From Maylandia zebra (Eukaryota; Chordata; Actinopteri; Cichliformes; Cichlidae), in contig NC_135170.1 in assembly GCF_041146795.1 (NCBI RefSeq), positions 372,826-436,825 of the forward strand: a stretch of DNA of 64,000 nucleotides, read 5' to 3'. The notes under the pieces were generated by a model. It was not told where the DNA came from. It made no database searches and was given only the letters and a program-made list of their open reading frames with translations. Shown in pieces: positions 1 through 10,875 of this stretch. How positions within the stretch are numbered: position 1 is the stretch's first letter; every line of letters begins with the position of its first letter. Both the position numbers and the translations under genes were made by a program.

Positions 1-1160
1 AATGAACAATATTTGTCTCTTATATATGATACATCTGTATACACACTGTCACAGATACTTGTCTTTAAGTGAAGATTTAAGGTGATAGGAAATATAAATG
101 ATAAATTAAATCTTTACTGAGGCTCAGTATTTGACACAGAGTTCAAACTCACTGCTGTAATAACTAATAATGATTAATATAGTAACTTTAATATTGGCCA
201 TATTATATTTACATCACCACAGTGAGATGACTTTAGTCTCATGAACAACATCAGCTAATTGTTATTTACTAACTGATCTTGAAATGACTGTTCAGTACAG
301 AAATGTAGCCCAACAATCATGTTTTACAGCTGTATGAAACGTTTAGTGCGGTTAGTATCATGGTTGCTAGGCAACCTGAGCAGCGCGAACCGTCCCATTT
401 CACAAGCCTCTCACTTCCGCACTTCTCGTACTTGCTAGTACCCGGCGTACGTAGTCCGCGAAGTGCGCGTACTTCGAAGCGTGCGGTCGCTGGATTGGGA
501 CACAGCCGAGGTGTCACCGGTTACCGCCTTCTCCCCGCTCTGCAGCTGCGCCAATGCAACGTGAGACTGGTTGTTTGTATTGTTTGGTTTATTTCACGGA
601 CTCGCTAACGTGCTACCCACTAACACCAACCCAGCGTCACTGTGCCGTTTGTGTTACCTGCTTTAAGGCACACCGAGGAGATCTGTGCTGCTCAGCCTCC
701 CGCAGTTTTAACTTTATAACGGACAGAACTCACCTTCTCTTTTGAATTCCGCTCCCTGGCTTCCGCTCTTCTTCTTCTTCTTCGACGGTTGACAAAACAT
801 CTGACAAAAGACAAGCGTCTCTATCGCCCCCTTATGTCCGGCTGCAGTATAGGACATAAGCCCCGCCCTCTCCATGAGACTGGAATCAAACCAGCACACA
901 AACATTTTCATATCAGGCTAATTTGTGTTCAAGGATCTCCTTTGTCATAAGTGTGATTTAAATTACTGTGTTGATGCTGTAAGAACGATGTCATCACCAA
1001 TGTTCGCTCTAATTTTTCACGTGTGTGAGCGAACACACTAACTCCCTGAGCGTCCCTTGGACCACTGTGACCGACAGCAGACATGTGCACTGTGGTCACC
1101 TGTGTAGTATGTTAACACTATTAGAAGTAAAAATAACCTGAACTCCCATTTTGAAAACAC
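1..1160. other. No recognised gene; possible minus-strand first exon
   Basis: No protein family is recognised here. On the minus strand a GAGAAG|GTGAGT splice donor has its exon boundary at 734. It follows a purine-rich, GC-rich stretch (about 735-870) of the kind seen in teleost 5' untranslated first exons. If real, the gene would run left out of the window. Only the donor is visible; the exon is inference. Confidence 0.2.
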
Positions 1161-1175
1161 AACTTTATGTATATA

Positions 1176-1178
1176 AAG

Positions 1179-1263
<85 letters not shown>
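1176..1263. repeat. (TA)n microsatellite
   Basis: An almost uninterrupted run of TA dinucleotides over about 85 bp. It ends where a hAT-like terminus (TAGGGGTGCAACG) begins. Confidence 0.95.
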
Positions 1264-1266
<3 letters not shown>

Positions 1267-1563
1267 GGGTGCAACGATACAGGTTCGGTTCGATACTTTG
1301 GTGTCACCGTTCGATATTTTTTCGATACAAAAAAAATGTTCATGCCTTTTTAATTTGTCATTTATTAAATTTTCACGGCACATTCTGCACCACATCTCTG
1401 TGCGTTCATCATTTGTTTGAAGCCAGCTCACCTCCTGCAACCACTTTTCCGAGTATACGCGCTTCTTTTGTGGTTCGGACTCCTGACATTTCTTTGGAGG
1501 TGGAGGAACATCACAGTAATTGCTTAAAGGAGCTTCTTCGACATCTTTAAGAGTTCTAAACAA
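1264..1563 (-). mobile_element. hAT-type transposon fragment with TTF-like zinc-finger peptide
   Basis: The left end TAGGGGTGCAACGATAC resembles hAT termini. The minus-strand frame encodes a peptide containing KWLQEVSWL, then ERTEMWCRMCREN, followed by KLKRHEHF. This W-x-x-M-W-C-x-x-C-R pattern is that of the TTF-type zinc finger found at the N terminus of many hAT-related, ZNF862-like proteins. Only this N-terminal part is readable. No transposase core and no matching right terminus were found, so it is an eroded fragment. Confidence 0.5.
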
Positions 1564-2290
1564 ATGTCTGTCCTCCTCCTGAAAATCTTATGTACGCAAA
1601 CACGCGTTGCAACTTCTTATCTTGTGCACGTTTTTTATTTTGACAGCGAATGCGCACCTGCGGACCACTTATGTGCAGCCCTGGTTATTTAGCTCGTCAT
1701 ATTGCAGCCACAGAAATTCTTTTGTCCATGAAACAATAAAGCTGCACTTTTTTTTTGCCTTATAGTCTGATTTGTCATAACTTCTCCGTTTTGTGGTAAG
1801 CTTTTCTTTGGCTGTCACTTCTTCACCCTGACCTGTCTTATTTGGCTCAGCAGAACTAAAATATATATCCTGCTGCTTTTACACACGCACTCACATAAGC
1901 TCAGCGATTCTCTGCGATCAACCTCTCACATGTTTAAGCTGCGGGAGATTTCACTTGTCATGTTTGCATAGTAAGCTAACGATTGATAAGACAATGTCAG
2001 AGGAATTGGTGCACAAATTATCATCACTCACCAATCAGTGCTGTCGCTCTCTATACACAGTTCGCGCGATTGCAAAGTGAAAGCAAAAAACAAGCGCAAA
2101 TTCAAACGCGACTTCAATATGTCACATATTGACAGTGGCTCACCGATGCCAATGACATAATTACCCAGCTACATTTCTGAAAGAATGCAAAAGCATTGAC
2201 ATATATTTTTCCTTCCTACGATAGGCCGACAGGCAGGGAAGAGATAGATTTTGGTAGCCCGACTGGAAAAATCGCTAGCCCTGGGACGTC
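1564..2290. other. Unassigned AT-rich DNA
   Basis: No convincing coding frame, terminus or duplication was seen. It may belong to the preceding hAT-like fragment, but nothing shows its right border. Confidence 0.4.
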
Positions 2291-3005
2291 GAGGAACTGA
2301 CCTGAAAGATAGGATCATGGCCAAGCTTGAAACCTGGACCCCCCGTAGCCGGTTACCAAGATTACGTGAAGTACCCTCAGAAGGTCTGCTAGATGATGTT
2401 AATGCAGCACTACGGACGATACCTACAACCACGATTACCGACACTAACAAGCTGATCTACAATATGGCAGCAGTGATCATTGAGATGCTTGGCTACAAGT
2501 TGAACAGCCACAAGGGGCAGTACCCTCCATGGAGAAGGAGGCTAGAGGCTAAGATCAAGGTAGCACGAAGCCAACTATCGGAGTTGCAGAAAGGCGCGAT
2601 GAGGAAGGTGCCTAAGAAGTACAGGAAGCTGTCCAAGCAACGACTCACAGCCTTGGCCAGCCGCTTGAAGAGGTACACCAGAGAGATAGAAGGCAAGAAC
2701 CAGCCAAGGTGTACTCTCAGTGGCAGGGGAACAATATGAGAACACCAAGGCTGCGGGCAGAACAATACTGGAAGAGCATATGGGAGAAGGACGCAACCCA
2801 TAAAGGCAATGCTCAGTGGCTAGAGGATCTGAGGGCAGACCACAGCGACCTCCCCGAACAGGGTCCAGTAACCATCACAGTGGCAGATATCTCCAGTATG
2901 AAGAGTTGGACAGCACCAGGCCCTGACATGGTTCACGCCTACTGGCTGAAGAAGCTGACTGCACTCCACGAGCACCTGGCAGCACAAATGAACCAGCTGC
3001 TAGTT
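2291..3005 (+). pseudogene. R4-clade LINE fragment (copy 1)
   Basis: This segment closely matches the R4-like LINE at 11343-12141, from the GTDLK...RIMAKLETW peptide to AAQMNQLLV. It lacks the N terminus, the reverse transcriptase core and the endonuclease. Relative to the long copy it has several small deletions, for example loss of REV before SQL, loss of the PEASETA segment, and loss of the QERV segment. The frame is broken near 2739. The right edge at about 3005 joins abruptly to a DDE-transposase remnant. Confidence 0.85.
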
Positions 3006-3677
3006 GACAAACAAAACCCTTGCTGCACTGAAGCTGGCACGTTCCCTGAGTTTTTGCACAATCTTGCTGGAAACATTATGGGTACCAGGTCCGAGCATTC
3101 CTAGATGAACAGTTTCCCTGAAAGTGGATTGGTCGTCGTGGGCCAGTTGAATGGCCCCCAAGGTCTCCCGCTCTGACCCCCTTAGACTTTTATCTTTGGG
3201 GTCATCTGAAGGCAATTGTCTATGGTGTGAAGATACAAGATGTGCAGCACCTGAAACTACGGATACTGGATGCCTGTGCTGGCATTTCTCCTGCGGTGTT
3301 GCTATCAGTGTGTGAAGAGTGGGAGAAGAGGGTTGCATTGACAATCCAACACAATGGGCAGCACATTGCACACATTTTATAAGTGGCCAGAAACTTGTAA
3401 ATAACTCATGAAAGAATAAAGTTACGTTGAAACCAAGCACACCATTGTTGTTCTTGTGACATTACCAATAAGTTTGATGTGTCACATGGCCCTCTTCCTA
3501 TTGAAAAAACAAAAGTTGTATCCAAGATGGCCGACTTCTAAATGGCCACCATGGTCGCCACCCATCTTGAGGAGTTTGCCCCCTCACATATACTAATGTG
3601 CCACAAACAGGACTTTAATATCACCAACCATTCCCATGTTATTACGGTGTATCCATATAAATGGTCCACCCTGTAGA
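3006..3677 (+). pseudogene. DDE (Tc1/mariner-like) transposase C-terminal remnant
   Basis: From about 3085 the plus strand reads YQVRAFLDEQFP, a stop, then KWIGRRGPVEWPP, SPALTPLDFYLWGHLK and EEWEKRVALTIQ. The SP-x-L-T-P-x-D-F-x-L-W-G pattern marks the end of the catalytic domain in mariner-like DDE transposases. The usual aspartate in SPDL is alanine here, so the catalytic residue is lost, and there is an in-frame TGA just upstream. The segment ends in GGTCCACCCTGTA, which looks like a terminal repeat. Its left terminus is missing. The exact family is uncertain. Confidence 0.65.
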
Positions 3678-4024
3678 AGGAAAGTGGAAGACAATAGATG
3701 GATGAAGTACTGAGAGCACTCTTCTCACCCACAGACTGTTTGTTATAGCAGTCACAGTCTATAAATGATATTCAGGTTTTTGATAACACAGCTGATGTAC
3801 ACAAAAAGAAAATAGCAAAGTCAAATATTTATGTGTTGAAACCAAAACGATGGTATTTAATGTGCTCATTTCAAATGTGTTTAATGTTTCCACTGTAGAC
3901 ATTTTCAGCAGTGACTATCTATTTCTGAGTTTGGTTTAGATATTCAGGTTGAAAAGCAATCTGAATGATTCTTAATGAAGTGTTGTTCACATGTGTGCAG
4001 TACTCTGAGCGTCTTACACCTTTT
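3678..4024. other. Unassigned DNA
   Basis: AT-rich sequence with no readable frame or repeat signature that I recognise. Confidence 0.4.
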
Positions 4025-4384
4025 GAGAATAATATGAAGAATGGTCAAAGGAGCTTGCAAAGAAAAGCGTCTGGACTTCTTTAAGTTGCTTGAAGACGTT
4101 TCACCTCTCATCCGAGAAGCTTCTTCAGTTCTAAGGTCAAATGGTGGAGAGTCCCAGATATAAACCTAGTGGGAGTGACCCCCCACAGAGGGACAAAAGG
4201 ACCCCTGATGATCCTCTAATCGCCTGAGCCAAGGTGTGAAACTGGGCGTGGGTCCCAATCAGCCAGAGTTTCGGGTGTGTTCATTGTGAAACCTGGCCCC
4301 ACCTTATCATGTGAATTCCTGAGGTCAGATGGCCCAGGATGTGAGTGGGCGTTAAGGCGTCTGGGAAGGGATCTCAAAACTGGA

Positions 4385-4465
4385 TTATAGATGGCAGAGA
4401 GTTGGTGTCGTAAACCCCGCCTCTGTTCAAAGATGGTCGCTCACAGTGGACATAGATGGCTTCTT
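4385..4465. repeat. Inverted repeat arm of the Penelope-like element (left)
   Basis: This arm matches the reverse complement of 5266-5337 with a few changes. Both contain the segment ATAGATGGCAGA(C/G)AGTTGGTGTC and the segment AAAGATGGTCGCTCACAGTG. The pair brackets the endonuclease frame. Confidence 0.8.
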
Positions 4466-5272
4466 TCACTCCTCTTTCAAACCATCTGTCCTCTCTGTCC
4501 AAAATGTGAACATTGGCATCCTCAAAGAGTGACCTTTATCCTTAAGATGCAGATGGACTGCTGAGTCTTGTCCTGTGGAGGTGGCTCTTCTGTGTTGTGC
4601 CATGCGCTTGTGAAGTGGTTGTTTGGTCTCTCCAATGTAGAGGTCTGAGCATTCCTCGCTGCACTGTACAGCATACACCACATTGTTAAGTTTGTGTTTT
4701 GGAGTTTTGTCTTTGGGATGAACCAGTTTTTGTCTGAGCGTGTTGCTGGGTCTGAAATACACTGGGATGTCATGCTTGGAGAAAACTCTCCTGAGTTTCT
4801 CTGATACACCGGCTACATAGGGGATGACAATGTTGTTGCGTCTGTCCTTCTTATCCTCCCTCGCTGGTGTCTGGTCTTCTTTTCTGTGCCTCTTTGCTGA
4901 CTTTAAGAACGCCCATTTAGGATAGCTGCAGGTTTTGAGTGCTTCCTTTACATGTGTGTGTTCCTTCTTTTTCCCTTCAGGCTTAGAGGGAACATGTTCT
5001 GCCCGGTGGTGTAGGGTCCTGATTACTCCAAGTTTGTGTTCCAGAGGGTGATGGGAGTCAAAGAGGAGGTACTGGTCCGTGTGTGTGGGCTTCCGGTAAA
5101 CTTCGATGTTGAGGTTGCCGTTCTCTTCAATGTGTACAGCGCAGTCCAGGAAAGGCAAACAGTCGTCCTTTGTGTCTTCCCTGGTGAACTTGATGTTTTT
5201 ATCCACAGAGTTAATGTTGGACAGAGAGGACAGATGGTTTGAAAGAGGAGTGAAAGAAGCATCTATGTCCAC
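4466..5272 (-). pseudogene. Penelope-like element protein, GIY-YIG endonuclease end
   Basis: A 268-codon open frame. It matches the C-terminal half of Penelope-like polyproteins: KFTREDTKDDCLPFLDCAV near the start (end of the reverse transcriptase), IEVYRKPTHTDQYLLFDSHHP, then a basic linker. A GIY-YIG-type nuclease core follows (NNVVYAVQCSEECSDLYIGE, then TKQPLHKRMAQHR). In known elements this nuclease nicks the target for reverse transcription. The polymerase motifs (YADD region) are absent, so this copy is truncated and cannot be autonomous. Confidence 0.75.
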
Positions 5273-5337
5273 TGTGAGCGACCATCTTTGAACAGAGGCG
5301 GTGGTTTATGACACCAACTGTCTGCCATCTATAATCC
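5266..5337. repeat. Inverted repeat arm of the Penelope-like element (right)
   Basis: Partner of the arm at 4385-4465. Its last seven bases, ATAATCC (5331-5337), are repeated at 16561-16567 on the far side of the large element. Confidence 0.8.
5331..5337. repeat. Target-site duplication ATAATCC (left)
   Basis: Directly precedes the left terminal inverted repeat. It is identical to 16561-16567. Confidence 0.8.
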
Positions 5338-6010
5338 CAACACGTTCTCATTCCCAACTCGTCAAACGTGTGACGCATGGTCAGGCTCCCTCTGCTTCAC
5401 TTATGGACGCGCAGGGTACCCCCCTCGCGTCGGGAATTGACGTGAAGGGTCCTCCGATTGAAGAGATTGCTGCGGAAGTGCCTGTTGTCGGTATATTTAG
5501 ACATTTTCCAAATCACATTGTAGTGACGTATACAGAACACAATAAATTATATAATGTAAACAACTACCTGAAAAACAGGTAGAACGATGCTTTTGTATCA
5601 TTTATTGCATTTACGGAGGGAGTGATGTATGCTGGGTAATGGCACAGCTAGCTACTGGGTGACTTTATTCACCCGCTTCGGCTGTTATCAGTCCATACAA
5701 TGGGCGTTATTAGCACAAATCAGTCCCATAGATATGGGCCATCTCCTGCTAGATTGTTCAGAAGGTTGTTCTCATCCATCCAGATGGAGGATCACTAACA
5801 GGAGCGTGGAAGACTCCAGAATCCACTCTGGCTGGAATCCGGTGGATATGCAGTGTGTACAGGTAAGACCATTTAAACGGACAGCATTTATAGAATGACC
5901 ATTAAAAGTCAGCGAGTGTCAGTAATGTTAATGTGGTTATGTTAGTAATACACAGAGTGCTAATATAACAGCTTTAAGATGCATTTGTAGATATTATTAC
6001 GTGTTTTACC
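5338..6010 (+). repeat. Left terminal inverted repeat of the large element
   Basis: 673 bp. It is about 99% identical to the reverse complement of 15892-16560. It carries a 70-codon open stretch (start about 5370, stop at 5580-5582) that is the same in both arms because the DNA is the same, so that is not independent evidence for coding. A good splice donor, ACAG|GTAAGACC, lies at 5862/5863 on the plus strand. Confidence 0.9.
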
Positions 6011-7798
6011 ATTGATCCGTTAGGTTTCATAGCGAGACACATGAAGTGTGGTAGGATCAGTTTGTAACTTCCTCCCTCTTCCTTGGAATGCATAAAGGAG
6101 GAGGAGCACGACCTCTGTGGCAGCGCTGACATGACTGAACTGTGATGTTTGATGTGTGTTGGCGCAGTAATAAATAGCTTGATCACAGCTCTTTCTGTGT
6201 TGCAGACTTTATTAAAAAAATTCCACGACACCCCCCCCCCCCCCCCCCCCCCCTCCCACTGTGAACATGAATTGAATATTCAGAAGACATTTGTTTAAAT
6301 AGTTCTACAAATCTGAGCTGTTGGTGTGTCCTTGGATTGTGTGGTAATAATATTAGAGCCTGCAATCTTTCTTACTGAATCTCTACTATGAGTCATGTTA
6401 CCTGAGATTAATTCTATGTTTACCTGTCAGCCTGGACGAATGTGCTGTGTGAAGGAAATTAAATTAAAACAGATCTGAACTGTGTACATTTAAGGAACCT
6501 GTTCATATTTAATATGAACCAGTGATTTTTTTTGATTGCTGATTCCAAGAGAGTCTTTGTGGAAATCCTGTTTGGTTTTTTGTTATTTTAATTCTCTTCT
6601 CTGTTTTCCAGAACAGTTCTCCACAGTCGCTGTCCACATGGGTCAGTGGGACCAAGAAGCACTCTGCTAATGTGTGGACTCTGACCAGCAACATCCAGCA
6701 AGACCCAGACAGCGTTTTCTATCTCCCAGCTGGAGTTTTTGTTTGTCAGTGACTGGAGAGTCAGATTTTTGTTGAGCTTCACACTTGCAGAGGTAAGTCA
6801 GTTTGCAGAGATCCCTCCCACCCTGGCTTTTATGTGCTAGATTTCTTATCTGAAAGAGTAATATTTCAGTGACTGCTGCTTATACCACAGGTTAATACAC
6901 TCTACTGATCCCTGATGGGAGAATCATCAATTTTGGCAACAAAGAAGCCTGGTGGATGTTTGTTTACAGTCTGATGATGGGACATCATGCTCTGCATCTT
7001 CAAAGTTTGTCTCTTGATTATTATTCATACCCAGTAATGTGAAGTATGCTTATATCTACTATAACTGAACCAAAGAGTCATTCAGGACTGTAAAACGTGA
7101 ACTACAGAACCCAGAGTCTTCATCATTAAATCTCTGGTTGCTTCATTTTTCTATCCTATATCAGACACTTTAAGGTTAGGTTAGGTAAAGTTGCATTCTC
7201 ATGGTGAGGCAAAGTGCTTTATGTGTGTGTGTGCGTGTCATGAACGGCTATAAAAGGCCTATAATTAAAGAACAAAGCGGGGTTTGAGTTCGAGTTGCGG
7301 CAGACGGTCACTACTTGTAAATGGAACGCAGCCTTCCTACGGCGGACAGCTAATAACAGGAATCGGACGCGGTCCAGCCAAGTCCACAGCAACCACCATA
7401 GCAACCGCCTAGCATGACCTTAGAAACATATTCTGTCTTCATAACTATCAAACACGTGAAATGATTTGCAAAGTGTGAAAGTGTTACAGCTGCAGAGAGC
7501 TATGGCGGCATCTTTGGAAGCTGTTTACATAGCTAATAATATACGATGTAACCATGGAGACAGTCAGTCACGTGAGCTAGCGGTGCATGTTTACTACAGT
7601 GAATAAGGTGATTGCGTGCACAGCGTCCACACGCTGCAGAGGGTAAAGACATTACTTCAATATTGTTTTATATTGATATATATTTGCCTTCTGTTGACCA
7701 TCACCTCAGGTTCACCATCACAGTTTCAGCAGACAGATGCACACATTCAAAAACTCATGTCTCAGAAATAAGCACAGCTGTTCATGTTTGTCATTAGT
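6011..7798. other. Interior of the large element, left part
   Basis: No protein family is recognised. A strong plus-strand acceptor-like sequence (CTTTCTGTGTTGCAG, ending at 6205) lies 342 bp after the donor in the left inverted repeat. It is followed by a run of 23 C residues at 6231-6253. The rest is low-information AT-rich sequence. Confidence 0.4.
6231..6253. repeat. Poly-C tract (23 C)
   Basis: An uninterrupted run of cytosines, followed by T and CCC. Confidence 0.95.
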
Positions 7799-8267
7799 TT
7801 TATTTGTAAGAAAATTATGAACTTCACATTGTGCATCAAATAAAAGAACATTTTACAACTCTGAGTCAACAGAAACAGGAAACAGAAATGTCTCTAATGT
7901 AGACATGTACAGTGTAGTGTAAGCATTAAAAGATCATAAAAGGAAACACTAACATTCATGTGAAACTAATTGTAATAAAAAAATGAGCAGGTGCTTTATA
8001 GATGTAAAAGAAAGAATCTGAAAACAACACTTTTTTGGTCTAAGTGATCAAAGTAGAAAACAGAAGTGATGTTCAAGAACAAACCGTAGCTGCACTAATA
8101 TTACACATCTCGATCGTTGTACTGAACAGACATGTTGCTTTTAAAACCACATGCAGTGTGTGACCGTGACTGTTCACTGAGACCATGAACGCCACTTTGC
8201 TGAAGCCTTCGCCTTCTTCTTCTTCTTCTAAATTGGAAGCAGAAGGAGCACGAGCTGCTTTGATCTA
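7799..8267 (-). other. Candidate 3' terminal exon inside the large element
   Basis: On the minus strand a pyrimidine-rich acceptor TTTTTCCTTTCAG/TAG (a NAGNAG-type double site) opens at 8267 or 8264. From 8264 a frame stays open for 63 codons to a TGA at 8075-8073. It contains NLEEEEEGEGFSKVAF and NSHGHTLHVV. An AATAAA signal on the same strand lies at 7804-7799. The order of acceptor, open frame, stop and poly(A) signal is what a last exon looks like. The peptide matches no family I know. This is inference. Confidence 0.3.
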
Positions 8268-9190
8268 CTGAAAGGAAAAAGCAGAACATCTGAGCTGAAA
8301 TCATTAAGACAGGAACAAATTCAATGCAGTGTCTCAGGTGGCTTAGCCTGTTACAACTGTTGATACAAGCTAAATACGGTTAACACACAGTGTCAGGGAG
8401 CTCCAGTGTGGGAACTAGTGGCTTTAGGTTTGTAGTCATTTAACTTTCATCCATTCATTCATTTAATTCAGGAGGAAGAAATGTCAGGTTGGTGCAGGCT
8501 GGTTACATGCATTTGGTCCCATGCTGTCTTTAACTAAATGACTTGGTTCACTTTATGGCTGGGCTGTATGTGGGGTTATATCATGTTATTTGGGCAGGAG
8601 TTCCTGTCCTCTGTTAGAATTATAAAGTTTCTCCATAAGTAGAGTTTCTAACTCTTCTAGCACATCTGTGGCTGACAGCTTTTTGGTGGCTCTTTTTACC
8701 CCACACTGGTTGTGAGTGTGTAAATAGCCCCACTAGTTCTTTTGGGTTGCAGTTAACTGGGGAGGAAGAGGTAGGTCTGCCATGACTAGATGAATAACAA
8801 TTATCTGGGATACATAGATTTCATAATGCATGCATGTATCTCTATAAACCTGCCTGAGGGCTGCCATTTTTACATTCAGTTATTTCTCTGTTGAATCTAA
8901 ATAATGAATGTGTTACAGTTAAACTGACACTGGTCAGTGTAAATGGCTCATTGGTACACAGAAACCTTTAAATTAAACCTGATATCGAGTGTCAAACAAT
9001 ATCAAAGCTGTAAAAGCTGTTTACAGTCAGAATTTATAAAACTATGATTGTAAATAAATTCAAACAAGTGAGCTTTTCTCTTTGTGCTGAATATCAACAC
9101 TGTGGTTTCTTAGACTGTAAGCTTTACTTTAGCACAACCAGTTGTAGAAGCTGCCACTCCAAATGTCTTTTGATAACAAGAAAAAAATAC
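8268..9190. other. Interior of the large element, unassigned
   Basis: No readable coding frame or repeat termini. In the candidate transcript model this would be an intron. Confidence 0.35.
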
Positions 9191-9386
9191 CTTTTCAGTC
9201 CACAGCCTGAAGTTCTTCTCTGACATCTTCTGCCATCAGCTTTGTCTGCTGGTTTGAAGACAATAAACCACAAAAAGATAATTTAGTCACTTTGTCTGCG
9301 TCATGCAGCTCGAATGTGTCGTGTAACGATGTTGAATAGCCGTCGTTATCCCTCTGCTGTGTCAGTAGGATTGTACTGTACAGCAT
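9191..9386 (-). other. Candidate internal exon inside the large element
   Basis: The minus strand has a donor CTGAAAAG|GTATTT with its boundary at 9191. Two frames are of interest. A 63-codon frame ends MAEDVREELQAVD just before the donor. A second frame starts ATG at 9226 in a good context (AGAAGATGT) and reads MSEKNFRLWTEK into the donor at phase 0. Spliced to the acceptor at 8264, that frame would continue for 63 more codons. Neither peptide is recognised. Confidence 0.25.
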
Positions 9387-10240
9387 CTCATTGATATGTG
9401 AGGAATGCTAATGTAACACGATAACAGACTTACATCATTAAAACATAAAGGGCAGGAGATATTTAGATATTTTTATATTTATATTACATTTTATAGCTGA
9501 CGGATATTACTAAATAGATAGAATTTACTAAATAGCTGGATGAACATGAAAAATATGTCTATAATAACAAATGACCATGAGAGCCAGTAGAATTAATTCA
9601 ACTGGACACTCGAAAGACGTCCTTAAATGCTCTTTAAGTGGCAGAACAGATGAACAAACAGTTAATTGCTTACTTGAGATGAAATCTGCTCAGCTACTTT
9701 GAAAACAGCTTCTAACTGGTTCCTCCTTTAACAGGATGACGGCTCAGGGGTAAGGCCATCATGCAGTCCAGCAACCTTTATGGTTCTGCTTTGATTCACC
9801 AGGAACTATTAGGGAAACCTTCCAGCGCCTCCTGTGAAAGACACAGGCATAAACACACAAACATTTATTAACATGTTCCACAGTCTTCCACTTTGATTTT
9901 CTCATCCTGTGGACAACAACGTACATGGATGCAGGTTTATTGTTAACTTTTGTAAGGTTTATTTAGTGAACATATCCAGCTGCAGCTCCACTGTGATCCT
10001 GAACTGGATAAGCACTTAAGAAAATGTGTCAATAAATGGACAAACATCAACTTACTATATTTATCCAAACAGACGGGACCAATAATGCTTCACTGAGTTA
10101 GAGACTTCAACAGACTCTTCTATGTAAGAATGTCTCGTGCTGATAGACCTGCAAACTTGACAACAAAGGTTTTTCAGACTACATGTAGCTGTCCTCTATG
10201 TCAGCTCACACATTTACATTCATGTCACACTTATTTCTGC
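9387..10240. other. Interior of the large element, unassigned
   Basis: No gene is recognised. A minus-strand acceptor-like CTGTGTCTTTCACAG lies near 9830-9844, with no supported exon. Confidence 0.3.
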
Positions 10241-10627
10241 TTTTTGATTGATTGAATCTTTATTTTGAACATGTTGAAAAAGTATAAAAAAAAAAAAAAT
10301 AGAATTAAAAGAGACAAATGAACAAAGCAAACAAAAGGAAAACGAGCAACCACAACTCCAAATAACGTCCATGTTCAAAAAGGAGCAGGAAGAAGTATAA
10401 GCTTATTTAATCCCACCCCTTTTCCACTATCTAGTATCAATAGACTACAGAAATACCTCCTTGTAATTACATTATATGTTATGTGTAATTTTTTTTTTTT
10501 TTTTTTTTTTTAAATATATACACATATATGTTTCTATCTATCCATACATACGTATATACACACATATACACATTTTCAATAACCCTATTAACACCTGAAG
10601 GATACACAACCTACAATTTTATATATA
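10241..10627 (-). mobile_element. Rex-like (CR1-superfamily) LINE, 3' part
   Basis: Read on the minus strand, this ends AATAAAGATTCAATCAATC at about 10260-10241, a typical repeat tail of a teleost non-LTR element. The stretch AAGCTTATTTAATCCCACCC at 10399-10418 is a widespread teleost repeat. The upstream part of the same LINE resumes at about 14440, beyond the inserted R4-clade element and its microsatellite. Confidence 0.6.
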
Positions 10628-10763
10628 TAACATACATACATACATACATACATACATACATACATACATACATACATACATACATACATACATACATACA
10701 TACATACATACATACATACATACATACATACATACATACATACATACATACATACATACATAC
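10628..10763. repeat. (CATA)n microsatellite
   Basis: About 33 CATA units. It directly abuts the 5' end of the R4-clade LINE. Together with the TA/CATA tract at 14197-14370 it brackets that LINE. Confidence 0.95.
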
Positions 10764-10845
10764 AGCAGCTGGATAGCGTAGTGGTTAAACTACACGCCTT
10801 TGGAACAGAGGATCGCAAGTTCGATTCCTGCCTGGGGCGTCTGTA
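10764..10845 (+). other. tRNA-like segment at the 5' end of the R4-clade LINE
   Basis: It contains an A-box match TAGCGTAGTGG (10774-10784) and a B-box match AGTTCGATTCC (10818-10828), 33 bases apart. The bases after the A-box T can form a D stem (GCGT with ACGC) and a T arm (GCAAG with CCTGC, one mismatch). An acceptor stem is not convincing, so it is not a functional tRNA gene. It could serve as an internal RNA polymerase III promoter or be a captured SINE head. It lies about 30 bp before the LINE start codon. Confidence 0.6.
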
Positions 10846-10875
10846 TCCAGTAAGGGTCCTAAGGCTAGACCCCCT

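Larger units (their letters stand above)
4025..5337 (-). mobile_element. Penelope-like retroelement, 5'-truncated
   Basis: The element is read on the minus strand. It carries a GIY-YIG endonuclease frame (separate entry) and ends in a stretch containing the teleost repeat signature ACTGAAGAAGCTTCTCGGAT near 4104-4123 (minus-strand reading). The segment 4385-4465 reappears inverted at 5266-5337, as in the terminal repeats of many Penelope-like elements. The reverse transcriptase part is missing. A 19-bp continuation of the same repeat lies at 16561-16579, beyond the large inverted-repeat element. This indicates that the large element inserted into this copy. Confidence 0.75.

Noticed and set aside
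1151-1550. Open frames full of Tyr-Ile repeats
   Set aside because: They are translations of the (TA)n microsatellite, not genes.
5370-5582. Conserved 70-residue protein in both arms of the large element
   Set aside because: Both copies are the same recently duplicated DNA, so identical frames carry no evidence of selection; no family match.
9195-9386. A confident host exon
   Set aside because: The frame ending VREELQAVD has no recognised family and lies inside a mobile element; kept only as a low-confidence candidate.
10600-10763. CRISPR-like array
   Set aside because: Four-base repeats without spacers; a vertebrate microsatellite.
10528-10818. Open frames of His-Thr-Tyr-Ile or Cys-Met-Tyr-Val repeats
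   Set aside because: Translation of the (CATA)n microsatellite in different frames.
10764-10845. A true tRNA gene
   Set aside because: A and B boxes are present, but no acceptor stem pairs and the anticodon loop lacks the usual U33.
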